A model generated the notes under the pieces. The model was not told where the DNA came from and did no database searches. It saw only the letters and a list, made by a program, of their open reading frames with translations. The position numbers and the translations under genes were made by a program. From Chloroflexota bacterium (GTDB lineage: Bacteria; Chloroflexota; Anaerolineae; Aggregatilineales; Phototrophicaceae): a DNA stretch of 64,000 nt. Of this stretch, positions 24,471-31,961 are shown piece after piece (position 1 is the first letter of the stretch; each line of letters opens with the position of its first letter). Where the stretch lies: contig JACRPS010000008.1 of assembly GCA_016223085.1 (NCBI GenBank), forward strand, positions 186,001-250,000. The letters are read 5' to 3'.

Positions 24471-26546
24471 ATGTTAGCTGAAATTGGTTTCGTCTCCACG
24501 TTCCTCGCCTTTGTGGCCTCCATTTACGCGATCATCGCTGCTGTGTATGGCGGACGCCAGCACTCGGAACGGCTGGTCGCCAGCGCGCGCAACGCCGCCC
24601 TGCTGACCTTCCCGCTGCTGCTGGTTGCCACCGGCGCACTGGTCATCGCTCTGATTCGGGGCGAATACCAGATGAGCTATGTGTGGTCGGTATCTGACCC
24701 GAACACGCAGCTTTTTTACCGCATCACAGCGCTGTGGGGGTCGCAAAAAGGCTCGATCCTGTTCTGGTGTTTTTTGATGAGCCTGTTCGCGGTAGGGGCG
24801 CTGGTGCTCAACTGGCGTACGCACCGCCGCCTCATGCCCTACGTCATCGCCTACACGATGGCGACGCTGGCGTTTTTCCTCGGTCTGGTCGTCTTTTACG
24901 AAAACCCGTTTGAACGCTGGTGGATTGTGGGCGAAGAAGCCGTTGAAGCCGCGCTGATTCCGGCGGGCGCGGTCGCGCCCTCGATGCAGCGGCTGGCGGA
25001 AACGGCCAACGGCCTCAACCCGCTGCTGCGGCACTTCGGCATGATTATTCACCCGCCGATGTTGTACCTGGGTTTTGTCGCCTTCACCATCCCGTTCGCG
25101 TTTGCGATGGCGGCGCTGGCCTCCGGCGACCTGTCCACCAACTGGATTAAGGCGACGCGCCGCTGGTCACTGGTGGCGTGGCTGTTCCTCGCGTTGGGGC
25201 TGCTGCTGGGCGGGCGCTGGGCGTATGACGTGCTCGGCTGGGGCGGTTACTGGGGCTGGGACCCGGTCGAAAACGCGGCTTTCCTGCCCTGGCTGATCGG
25301 CACGGCCTTCCTGCACAGCGTCATGATTCAGGAAAAACGCGGGATGCTGAAGGTGTGGAACATGTTCCTCATCATCGGCACGTTCAGCGCCGTGATCTTC
25401 GGCACCTTCGCCACCCGCAGCGGCCTGATTGACAGCGTGCATTCGTTCGCCCGCAGCGAGATCGGCTTCCCGATGTTTTTCTTCTGGGCGGCGATTACGG
25501 TCATTTCGGTTGGGCTGATTTTGTGGCGCTGGAATCGCGGCGAACTGAAAGACGAACACCCGTTTGTGAACATTCTCAGCCGCGAATCGCTGTTTGTGCT
25601 GAACAACGTGGTCTTTGTGCTGCTGTTTGTGGCAATCTTCTGGGGCAGCTTCGGCGCGCCGGTCATTTCCGAACTGTTTATGGGTGAGGACATCACGCTC
25701 GGCCAGGATTATTTCCTGCGCGTGACGCCGCCGCTGTTTGTGGCGCTGTACATCCTGATGGGCGTCGCGCCGCTGTCGGCCTGGGGCGCGACCTCGCTGC
25801 GGCGGCTGGGTAAAGCGCTGCTGGTGCCACTGGCGCTGACGGCGCTGTTCCTCGTGATTATCGTGGTCACGCAGCACACCAGCGACCCCGGCGCGCTGTT
25901 TGGCTACGGCATCGTCAGTCTGGCCGGGTTTGTCGCCCTGTATGAAACTTACCGGGGCGCGTCCGCGCGCCGCCGCAGCATCGGCGAAAGCTGGCCGCGC
26001 GCCGTGCTGGCGCTGTTCACCCGCAACCGCCGCCGCTATGGGGGCTACATCGTCCACCTGGGCATTACGATCATCGGCATCGGCGTGATCGGCAGCACTC
26101 TGTTCCAGCAGACGACGCAGCGCACGCTGGCCGTTGGCGAAAGCGTGGACTTCGGCGGGTACACCCTGCGCTATGACAACTTCACCAACGCGATTGCCGA
26201 CGATGGCCGCCAGATGCAGATCGCCGATGTGACGCTGATACGCAACGGGCAGGTGCTGACCACCATGCGCCCGCGCCACGACATTTACCCGACGCAGCCG
26301 ATGACCATTGCTGCGTCGTACAGTACGCTGGAAAACGACTTCTACGTGCTGCTGGTTGGCTGGGAAGAAACCAACGCCAACAGTGCCACGTTTAAGATGT
26401 ACATCAACCCGTTGATTAACCTGGTCTGGTGGGGCGGCCTCATCCTCATCCTGGGGACGCTAATCGGCGCATGGCCGACCGAGACGCTGCCGGTCACACT
26501 GCGCGAACCTGCCGCCGTCAACGGTCGAGCGAGGGCAAAGGCATGA
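24471..26546 (+). CDS. ccmF: Cytochrome c haem lyase subunit CcmF
   Basis: Integral membrane core of the haem lyase that joins haem to apocytochrome c. The 691-residue protein has about 14 membrane helices and the family's tryptophan-rich haem-handling motif GWGGYWGWDPVENAAFLPW around residues 255-275. The flanking external His are seen in HFGMIIHPPMLYLG and QEKRG...DSVHSFARSE. ATG 24471 (MLAEIGFVSTF) matches where CcmF proteins begin. The stop overlaps the next start as ATGA, so ccmH is translationally coupled. It lies within the E-F-H order found in other System I clusters. Confidence 0.95.
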   Translation: MLAEIGFVSTFLAFVASIYAIIAAVYGGRQHSERLVASARNAALLTFPLLLVATGALVIALIRGEYQMSYVWSVSDPNTQLFYRITALWGSQKGSILFWCFLMSLFAVGALVLNWRTHRRLMPYVIAYTMATLAFFLGLVVFYENPFERWWIVGEEAVEAALIPAGAVAPSMQRLAETANGLNPLLRHFGMIIHPPMLYLGFVAFTIPFAFAMAALASGDLSTNWIKATRRWSLVAWLFLALGLLLGGRWAYDVLGWGGYWGWDPVENAAFLPWLIGTAFLHSVMIQEKRGMLKVWNMFLIIGTFSAVIFGTFATRSGLIDSVHSFARSEIGFPMFFFWAAITVISVGLILWRWNRGELKDEHPFVNILSRESLFVLNNVVFVLLFVAIFWGSFGAPVISELFMGEDITLGQDYFLRVTPPLFVALYILMGVAPLSAWGATSLRRLGKALLVPLALTALFLVIIVVTQHTSDPGALFGYGIVSLAGFVALYETYRGASARRRSIGESWPRAVLALFTRNRRRYGGYIVHLGITIIGIGVIGSTLFQQTTQRTLAVGESVDFGGYTLRYDNFTNAIADDGRQMQIADVTLIRNGQVLTTMRPRHDIYPTQPMTIAASYSTLENDFYVLLVGWEETNANSATFKMYINPLINLVWWGGLILILGTLIGAWPTETLPVTLREPAAVNGRARAKA

Positions 26547-27070
26547 ACGTATTTGATAATATGCGTAGGGACACGATATATCGTGTCCCTACATTCCTGA
26601 TTTTCCTGCTGCTTCTCCTGGCGCTGGCCGTGCCGGTCACCGCGCAGAACTCGCCTACATCGGGCACGGTCACGGCGGACGACGTGAACGCCATTGCCAA
26701 ACAGATGTACTGCCCGGTATGCGAGAACATCCCGCTGGACGTATGCAGCACGGCGGCCTGCGCCCAGTGGCGCGACGAAATCCGCATCCAGCTTCAGCAG
26801 GGGCGCACCGAGCAGGAAATCAAAAACGATTTTGTAGCGCGGTATGGCGACCGGGTGCTGGGTACGCCGCAGGACCCGACGCTGCGGGCGCTGTCGCTGG
26901 TCACGCCCTGGATGATCGCGGCGCTGGTGGCGCTGGTCGCGGCGGTGGTGCTGGTACGCTGGTGGCGCGGACGCGGCACGGCGGCGCTGGCAACAACCGG
27001 CAGCGTGGCCGCGCCATCGGACGACGATTACCGCGCCCGGCTGGAACGCGATTTGCAGGCGCGACGATAA
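26543..27070 (+). CDS. ccmH: CcmH, apocytochrome c thiol-handling subunit
   Basis: Membrane-anchored CcmH/Ccl2-type protein that reduces apocytochrome CxxCH thiols and presents them to CcmF. Signal peptide residues 1-31 end VPVTAQN, followed by the short three-helix domain with YCPVC, the family's redox pair, and a second pair in DVCSTAAC, then one membrane helix (about 119-138) and a short cytosolic tail. Start ATG 26543 overlaps the ccmF stop as ATGA. Residues 8-17 of the signal peptide (RRDTIYRVPT) are encoded by an inserted dispersed palindrome at 26565-26592, keeping the frame open and the N-region positive. Confidence 0.92.
   Translation: MNVFDNMRRDTIYRVPTFLIFLLLLLALAVPVTAQNSPTSGTVTADDVNAIAKQMYCPVCENIPLDVCSTAACAQWRDEIRIQLQQGRTEQEIKNDFVARYGDRVLGTPQDPTLRALSLVTPWMIAALVALVAAVVLVRWWRGRGTAALATTGSVAAPSDDDYRARLERDLQARR
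26565..26592. repeat. Dispersed palindrome inside the ccmH signal-peptide codons
   Basis: Perfect palindrome with arms GTAGGGACACGATA and TATCGTGTCCCTAC, identical to the copy at 27074-27101 just after the same gene. It is read in frame as RRDTIYRVPT. Confidence 0.9.
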
Positions 27071-27073
27071 ATC

Positions 27074-27101
27074 GTAGGGACACGATATATCGTGTCCCTA
27101 C
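27074..27101. repeat. Dispersed palindrome, GGGACACGAT type, after ccmH
   Basis: Perfect 28-base palindrome, identical to 26565-26592. It begins four bases after the ccmH stop. Confidence 0.9.
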
Positions 27102-27123
27102 AGCGTAAAAAGGTTTAACGACG

Positions 27124-27579
27124 ATGCACCCCTTTTTTCAGGATTACCTTGACCGGCTGGCGGAACTGCATCTGGAGCTGGAGAAAGCAATTGATGGGCT
27201 GTCGCTGGACGCGCTCCAATGGACGCCTGACCCTGACATCAATTCGCTGACGGTGCTGGTGGTGCATGTCACCGGCGCGGAACGGTACTGGATTGGCGAC
27301 GTGGCGCTGCAACTGCCGTCGAATCGCAACCGCGCCTCGGAGTTCGAGGCCGAGGGCTTAAACGAGGAAGCCCTGCGCGAACGTTTGCAGGCCAGCCGCG
27401 ATTTCGCCCGCGAAGCGCTGGACCGGCTGCGGCTGGAAGATTTGGACCTACCACGCGCTTCGTCCATGGACGGGCGTGAAGTAACCGTCGGCTGGGCGCT
27501 GCTGCACGCGCTGGAACATACCGCGCAGCACGCCGGCCACGCGCAGATGATGCGCCAGTTGTGGCAGCAGCAGATGTGA
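27124..27579 (+). CDS. DinB-family four-helix protein
   Basis: A 151-residue soluble protein of the DinB/YfiT (DUF664-like) fold, a four-helix bundle that binds a divalent metal through three His. Candidates are His in VVHVTGAERYWIG near residue 43 and two in HALEHTAQHAGHAQMMRQLW near the C-terminus. The superfamily contains bacillithiol and mycothiol S-transferases as well as many uncharacterised members, so a thiol-transfer role is possible but not shown. It sits inside the Ccm cluster between ccmH and the thioredoxin-like gene; no known Ccm function fits it, so it may be a passenger. Confidence 0.85.
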   Translation: MHPFFQDYLDRLAELHLELEKAIDGLSLDALQWTPDPDINSLTVLVVHVTGAERYWIGDVALQLPSNRNRASEFEAEGLNEEALRERLQASRDFAREALDRLRLEDLDLPRASSMDGREVTVGWALLHALEHTAQHAGHAQMMRQLWQQQM

Positions 27580-27595
27580 TTGCAACCGGACTCTC

Positions 27596-27732
27596 GCCGA
27601 GGGCTAAAGCTCCTCGGCTGATGAAAACCAAGCCCACTGAAGGGGCTTACAGAGATTTAGCGCAAAACAGCACCTTTAATGGGCTTAAACAGCCGAAGGC
27701 TGCATAATCAGCCAGGGGTTTTGAACCCCTGG
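27596..27732. repeat. Composite hairpin repeat cluster upstream of the CcmG-like gene
   Basis: Hairpins GCCGAGG...CCTCGGC (27596-27618), AAGCCC-ACTGAAG-GGGCTT (27630-27648) and AGCCAGGGGTT/AACCCCTGGC (27710-27732), with the linking text GATGAAAACCAAGCCC shared with the cluster at 24298. Confidence 0.7.
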
Positions 27733-27753
27733 CGGTGACGAGGGATTAATTCG

Positions 27754-28335
27754 ATGACCGACCTGAATCTACCGTTTGAGACCGAACCGTCTGAATCCGA
27801 ACCCAAGCGCGGCTTCCGGCTGGGCCTGGGGTCTATTGTGCTGCTGGTGGGTTTCCTGCTGGTGGCAATGGTGTTTGGCTTCGCGCTGGCGCAGCGCAAC
27901 CAGGCACAGCCACAGGCCGGTGCGGCGCCGGACTTTACGCTGACCACGCTCACGGGCGAAACCTATAAGCTGTCCGACCTGAAAGGCCAGGTGGTGGTCA
28001 TCAACTTCTGGGCCAGTTGGTGTGGGCCATGCCGTGTCGAAGCGCCGGAACTGCAAAAAGTCTGGGACAGCTATAAGGATAAAGGTGTGATGTTCCTGGG
28101 CGTGGCCTACACCGATACCGAACGCGGCGCGAAAGCCTTCATCCAGCAGTACAACCAGACCTATCCCAACGGTCTGGACATCGGCACGAAGATTTCCGAC
28201 CTGTACAACATCCAGGGCGTGCCGGAAACGTTTATTGTCAACCAGAAGGGCGAAGTGGTGGAGTTCATCATGCAGCAGGTGAACGAAACCGAGTTGAGCC
28301 GGATTCTTGACCGGGTTCTAACCACCGGGGCATAA
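27754..28335 (+). CDS. Membrane-anchored thioredoxin-like protein of CcmG/ResA type
   Basis: Thiol:disulfide reductase of the TlpA/ResA/CcmG group that keeps apocytochrome c Cys reduced. It has 193 residues: a cytosolic Glu/Ser/Pro start, one membrane helix (about 27-46), then the thioredoxin fold with the active site WCGPC (Cys90, Cys93), the insert KDKGVMFLGVAYTDTE and the cis-Pro loop GVPETFIV. It reads APDFTLTTLTGETYKLSDLKG before the fold, as in ResA. It is three bases upstream of the CcmI-like gene. The name CcmG would be given by its place in the cluster. Confidence 0.92.
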   Translation: MTDLNLPFETEPSESEPKRGFRLGLGSIVLLVGFLLVAMVFGFALAQRNQAQPQAGAAPDFTLTTLTGETYKLSDLKGQVVVINFWASWCGPCRVEAPELQKVWDSYKDKGVMFLGVAYTDTERGAKAFIQQYNQTYPNGLDIGTKISDLYNIQGVPETFIVNQKGEVVEFIMQQVNETELSRILDRVLTTGA

Positions 28336-28338
28336 ACC

Positions 28339-28728
28339 ATGAGTATTGAGGGCCTGATTGTTTCACTGGTGATCGTCCTGGCGACCGTGCTGTGGATTGT
28401 TTCACCGTTCTGGCAGCGGCAGGTTGGCAGCGCCGCCAGTGATGCCATTATCCAGAAGCAGCACGAACGGCTGCTGGTCTATTACGAGCGCGTGCTGACC
28501 AATATCCGCGATCTGGACGAAGACTACAGCACCGGCAAAATGCAGGCCGGCGATTATGAAACTGAGCGCGAAGAATGGGTGCAGCGCGGTGTGCAGGTGT
28601 TGAAGGCGTTGGACGAACTTGACCAGCATCGCCTGATCGTGCCCGACGCCGACCAGGAAGCGCTCGACCATGCCATTGACGACGCGATTGAACAGGCGAT
28701 TGCCACCCACCGCCGGACTGCTCACTAG
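28339..28728 (+). CDS. CcmI-like membrane protein (short form)
   Basis: A 129-residue protein with one N-terminal membrane helix (about 5-26) and a soluble helical part. The stretch NIRDLDEDYSTGKMQAGDYETEREEW matches the conserved start of the CcmI/CycH cytosolic loop, where that protein has LDFDYxxGKxxxxDY. The TPR part of full-length CcmI that grasps apocytochromes is missing, as in short homologues of many non-proteobacterial clusters. It begins three bases after the thioredoxin gene and its TAG is followed directly by an ATG, though the next cytochrome more likely starts at 28765. Identification rests on motif and context. Confidence 0.8.
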   Translation: MSIEGLIVSLVIVLATVLWIVSPFWQRQVGSAASDAIIQKQHERLLVYYERVLTNIRDLDEDYSTGKMQAGDYETEREEWVQRGVQVLKALDELDQHRLIVPDADQEALDHAIDDAIEQAIATHRRTAH

Positions 28729-28752
28729 ATGATTCGGTTTCATTACGGCAAC

Positions 28753-28775
28753 AGGGGCGGGTTTATGACCCGCCC
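28753..28775. repeat. Dispersed hairpin enclosing a start codon, GGGGCGGGT type
   Basis: Arms GGGCGGGT (28755-28762) and ACCCGCCC (28768-28775) with loop TTATG that contains most of the ATG at 28765. The purine-rich stem is also the only candidate ribosome site for that start. Confidence 0.7.
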
Positions 28776-29463
28776 TTCCCTTGTGCTGGCCGCACTGCTG
28801 CTGGCGGCGTGCAGCCCACCGAAGCCAGTAGCAACCATCACCCCTGCTGCCACCCTCGTGCCGGACATCGGCTATCCGCAAACGCCGCCGGATGTGGCGT
28901 TAGGCGCGCAGATTTTCGCCAAACGCTGTACAGCCTGTCATGGCGAAGCGGGGCTGGCGGACGGCCCGCTAGTGCGGGCGAAGGCGATTCCCGCGCCACC
29001 ACAGTTGGCCGCCTGGGATACCGGCTGGGACAAAACGCCGGCGGAACGTTTTGCCTTTATCGCCGTCGGCAACATGGACAAAATGATGCCGCCCTGGAAC
29101 GAGGCGCTGTCCGAGCCGGAACGCTGGGCCGTGACGCTGTTCACTTACACGCTGCATACCACGCCGGAGCAGCTTGAACAGGGACGCAACCTGTGGGCGG
29201 CGGAGTGCGCCTCCTGTCACGGCGCGGACGGGCGCGGTACGGCGGAAGCTGACATCAATTTGAGCGACCCCCGGCATATGATCGGCGTGAGCGACGAAAC
29301 GTTGTATAACAGCATCACGCATGGCTTGGCGGACGGTTCGCACGTCTTCGCTCAACTGGACGACGATCAGCGCCGCTCGCTGGTCGCCTATACCCGTTCC
29401 CTGAGCGTTGCCAACCCTGACGCCATCGGCCAACCGCTTCCCGCCGAAACCACCGCCCAGTGA
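28765..29463 (+). CDS. Di-haem cytochrome c lipoprotein
   Basis: A 232-residue lipid-anchored electron carrier. Signal peptide and lipobox (LLLAAC) place the lipidated Cys at about residue 16, followed by a Pro/Thr linker. Two class I haem domains carry CTACH and CASCH, with a probable Met ligand in DKMMPPWN for the first; the second may use Met of the DPRHMIGV block. Start ATG 28765 gives a normal lipoprotein signal; an ATG at 28729 would add twelve residues and spoil it. It lies inside the Ccm cluster, seven bases before ccmA, so it may be a main client of the system. Confidence 0.9.
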   Translation: MTRPSLVLAALLLAACSPPKPVATITPAATLVPDIGYPQTPPDVALGAQIFAKRCTACHGEAGLADGPLVRAKAIPAPPQLAAWDTGWDKTPAERFAFIAVGNMDKMMPPWNEALSEPERWAVTLFTYTLHTTPEQLEQGRNLWAAECASCHGADGRGTAEADINLSDPRHMIGVSDETLYNSITHGLADGSHVFAQLDDDQRRSLVAYTRSLSVANPDAIGQPLPAETTAQ

Positions 29464-29470
29464 GATCATC

Positions 29471-30223
29471 ATGACTCAGCACTCAGCACTCAGCACTCAG
29501 CACTCACTGATTGAAACCCGCGCCCTTGTGAAAGCCTTCGGGATGCTGCCCGTACTGCGCAAGCTCGATTTGAGCATCGCGCGTGGCGAGTTTGTCGCCC
29601 TGCTCGGCCCGAACGGCAGCGGCAAATCCACGCTGCTGCGCCTGCTGGCCGGACTGAGCAAGCCGACCGCCGGGGATATTCTCGTCGGTGGCTGGAAGCT
29701 GCCGCAGGAAGCCGCCCCCGTGCGCGCGCAGATCGGCATGGTCAGCCACAAGGTGCTGCTGTACGAAAACCTGAACGCCCGCGAAAACCTGCGTTTCTTC
29801 GCCCGGCTGTACAATCTGCCCGCCGCGAAAGCCGATGAGCGCATCACGCAGCTTCTCGACCAGGTGGGGCTGGCGCGTCGCACCCACGACCCGGTGCGGA
29901 CATTTTCGCGCGGGATGCAGCAGCGCCTCAGCATCGCCCGCGCCCTGCTCCACAACCCGGATATTCTGCTGCTGGACGAGCCATACACCGGGCTGGACGT
30001 GGATGCCTCGGCGGTGCTGGATAACCTTTTGCGCGATGCACACAAAGGCGGGCGCACGATTATCATGTCCACGCATGAATTAGGCCGTGCCGCCGCGCTT
30101 GCCAGCCGCGTCGTCATCCTGTCGCGCGGAGTCGTCGGCTATGACGCACCAACGGCAGGTCTGGACGGACTGCGTTTATCTGCGATTTACACCGAAACCA
30201 CCAGCATGGCAAGTGCGCGATGA
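29471..30223 (+). CDS. ccmA: Haem/Ccm ABC transporter ATP-binding protein CcmA
   Basis: ATPase that drives release of holo-CcmE from the CcmC-haem complex. Walker A GPNGSGKST, signature SRGMQQRLSIARAL, Walker B ILLLDEP and switch TH in MSTHE are intact; 250 residues. The first twelve codons after the ATG consist of four copies of the heptamer ACTCAGC plus a partial copy, giving TQHSALSTQHS, which has no counterpart in the family; the conserved part begins at LIETRALVKAFG. No better start exists before the conserved region, although GTG 29528 is possible. Its stop overlaps ccmB as ATGA. Confidence 0.9.
   Translation: MTQHSALSTQHSLIETRALVKAFGMLPVLRKLDLSIARGEFVALLGPNGSGKSTLLRLLAGLSKPTAGDILVGGWKLPQEAAPVRAQIGMVSHKVLLYENLNARENLRFFARLYNLPAAKADERITQLLDQVGLARRTHDPVRTFSRGMQQRLSIARALLHNPDILLLDEPYTGLDVDASAVLDNLLRDAHKGGRTIIMSTHELGRAAALASRVVILSRGVVGYDAPTAGLDGLRLSAIYTETTSMASAR
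29474..29509 (+). repeat. Heptamer tandem repeat (ACTCAGC x4) inside the ccmA 5' codons
   Basis: Four exact ACTCAGC units (29474-29501) followed by ACTCACT. The unit length is not a multiple of three, so gain or loss of one unit would shift the ccmA reading frame. Confidence 0.9.
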
Positions 30224-30897
30224 AAACCCCCTTCCTGAAGGCCGTCTTCAGCATCGTCCGCAAGGACTTACAGATCGAACTCCGCAGCCGCGAACTGGTC
30301 AGTTCGATGGGGCTGTTTGCGCTGTTGAGCATCCTCATCTTCAGCTTCGCGCTGGAACTCGACCGCAACGCCCGCCGCGAAGCGATCAGTGGCGTACTGT
30401 GGGTGACAATCGTTTTTGCCAGCGTGCTTGGCCTCAACCGGTCGCTGGCGATGGAGCGCGACCAGGGCAACCTGGACGCCATGCTGCTGGCGCCGATTGA
30501 CCGCGTGGCGATTTTCTTCGGCAAACTGATCGGCAATCTGGTGTTCGCTCTGGTCGTCGGCCTGCTGCTGCTGCCGATCATGACAATCCTGTATAATTAC
30601 AATCTGTTCCAACCCTGGCTGATCGCCGTGCTGCTGCTGGGCACGTTCGGCTTCTCGACGGTCGGCACGCTGCTGGCGATGATGACGGTGCAGACCCGCG
30701 CCCGCGAAAGCCTGCTGCCCATCGTCATGATGCCGATTGCGCTGCCGGTGCTGCTGGCCGCCGTGCGCGCCTCCACCAATATCCTGACCGATAACCCCAT
30801 CGCCGACTGGATTGCCTGGGTGCAAATCCTGGTGGTGGTGGACATCATTTATCTGGTGGTGTGTTTCCTGCTGTTTGAGTATGTGATTGAGGAGTAG
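30220..30897 (+). CDS. ccmB: Haem exporter membrane subunit CcmB
   Basis: Six-helix permease subunit that pairs with CcmA in the CcmABCD complex. The 225-residue chain opens with the cytosolic FSIVRKDLQIELRSRELVSSM, the CcmB signature that contacts the ATPase, followed by helices to the end; the block LLPIVMMPIALPVLLAAV is also typical. The start overlaps the ccmA stop (ATGA). A ~65-base gap separates it from ccmC, with a possible internal promoter. Confidence 0.93.
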   Translation: MKTPFLKAVFSIVRKDLQIELRSRELVSSMGLFALLSILIFSFALELDRNARREAISGVLWVTIVFASVLGLNRSLAMERDQGNLDAMLLAPIDRVAIFFGKLIGNLVFALVVGLLLLPIMTILYNYNLFQPWLIAVLLLGTFGFSTVGTLLAMMTVQTRARESLLPIVMMPIALPVLLAAVRASTNILTDNPIADWIAWVQILVVVDIIYLVVCFLLFEYVIEE

Positions 30898-30901
30898 TTT
30901 T

Positions 30902-30929
30902 TTGCAATTTTTAGTAGATATGCTACGAT
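30902..30929 (+). promoter_or_regulatory. Possible internal promoter of ccmC
   Basis: TTGCAA (30902-30907), 16 bases, then TACGAT (30924-30929) preceded by TGC, an extended -10. It would give ccmC-ccmD their own transcript, about 30 bases of leader. Confidence 0.4.
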
Positions 30930-30962
30930 TTTCGCAGTCAGAAATGGAGGAGGGAGAACGCG

Positions 30963-31727
30963 ATGAGTGCTGTATCGAAGGCAACACCGGCCACCACCGA
31001 GCAGGCACAGACGACCGGCAGGCCGCTAGGGCTGACGATTCTCACCGTGCTGACCATTATCGGCGTTGCTGCCGGATTGTACATGGCATTGGGATACGCC
31101 CGCACCGATCTGGAACAGGGTGACGTGCAGCGTATTTTTTACATTCACATGCCGGCGTTTATCGGCGCGTTTGTGGCGCTGCTGGGTACGGTCATCGGCG
31201 GCATCATGTACCTGCGCACCCGCAACGTCAAATGGGACAAGCTGGCTTTGGCAGGCGTGGAAGTCGGTATCGCGCTGGCGCTGATTAACCTCATCACCGG
31301 CATGGTCTGGGCGCGCCCGATCTGGAATACCTGGTGGACATGGGACCCGCGTCTGACCTCGGAAGCGATTATGATCTTGACCTACGCCGCCTACGTCATG
31401 CTGCGGCAGGGCATCGAAAACGTGGAGCAGCGCCGCCGCTTCGCCGCCGTGTACGGCATCCTGGCGTTTGTGACCGTCATCATCACGCTGGTGATTACCC
31501 GCGTCCGCCCGGACACGATTCATCCGGTCGTGATCGGCCCCAGCGTGCAGACCGACACCGCCCAGGGCGCCTTTGAAGTCGCGGCCAGCACCGGCGTCCG
31601 TATGGCACTGATGGTCAACATGCCGGTATGGGCGCTGCTCGTGCCGGTCACGCTGATGTGGTACCGTATCCGCCTGGAAAATCTGGCGGAGCGCGTCCAG
31701 GCGCTGAAGCTGAAAGCCTTGAGCTAA
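30963..31727 (+). CDS. ccmC: Haem-handling protein CcmC
   Basis: Six-helix membrane protein that attaches haem to CcmE. The tryptophan motif WWTWDPRL (124-131) lies in the second external loop; external His62 (YIHMP) and His in DTIHPVV are the expected axial ligands of the bound haem. Length 254 matches the family, with a ~20-residue polar N-terminal tail. GGAGGAGGG before the ATG is a strong ribosome site. ccmD follows 15 bases later. Confidence 0.95.
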   Translation: MSAVSKATPATTEQAQTTGRPLGLTILTVLTIIGVAAGLYMALGYARTDLEQGDVQRIFYIHMPAFIGAFVALLGTVIGGIMYLRTRNVKWDKLALAGVEVGIALALINLITGMVWARPIWNTWWTWDPRLTSEAIMILTYAAYVMLRQGIENVEQRRRFAAVYGILAFVTVIITLVITRVRPDTIHPVVIGPSVQTDTAQGAFEVAASTGVRMALMVNMPVWALLVPVTLMWYRIRLENLAERVQALKLKALS

Positions 31728-31742
31728 CGGAGCACTAACAAC

Positions 31743-31895
31743 ATGGACACAACTATCCCCGCCACTGGCGATTATCTGATTCTCGGCCTGGTCGCGGTGT
31801 TCGCCATTCTGCTGCTGTTCATCGCCAGCATGGTGATCCGCTACCGCAACCTGTCGCAGGATGCCAAGCTGATCGAACAGCTCGAAGATAAATAG
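31743..31895 (+). CDS. ccmD: CcmD-like small membrane protein
   Basis: A 50-residue single-helix protein directly after ccmC. It reads MDTTIPATGDYLILGL then a hydrophobic helix (about 12-33) ending in RYRN and a short charged cytosolic tail (QLEDK). CcmD proteins are poorly conserved in sequence but share this size, an N-out helix preceded by an aromatic residue, and the position after ccmC; they help release holo-CcmE. The call rests on size, topology and place. CGGAG lies twelve bases before the ATG. Confidence 0.85.
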   Translation: MDTTIPATGDYLILGLVAVFAILLLFIASMVIRYRNLSQDAKLIEQLEDK

Positions 31896-31902
31896 CTGTC
31901 GT

Positions 31903-31930
31903 GTAGGGGCGAACGGCGGTTCTCCTGTAC
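31903..31930. repeat. Degenerate dispersed palindrome, GGGGCGAACC type
   Basis: Left arm GTAGGGGCGAAC is intact; the right arm is decayed to GGTTCTCCTGTAC. It stands three bases before an intact GGGACACGAT-type copy. Confidence 0.6.
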
Positions 31931-31933
31931 CCT

Positions 31934-31961
31934 GTAGGGACACGATCTATCGTGTCCCTAC
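31934..31961. repeat. Dispersed palindrome, GGGACACGAT type, supplying a stop codon
   Basis: Arms GTAGGGACACGAT and ATCGTGTCCCTAC around CT. The last TA/C of the plus strand gives the TAG stop of the minus-strand acetyltransferase gene at 31960-31958. Confidence 0.85.

Noticed and set aside
25167-26279. Open frame of 370 codons antisense to ccmF
   Set aside because: Full overlap with an unmistakable CcmF gene and a His/Gln/Arg-rich low-complexity translation.
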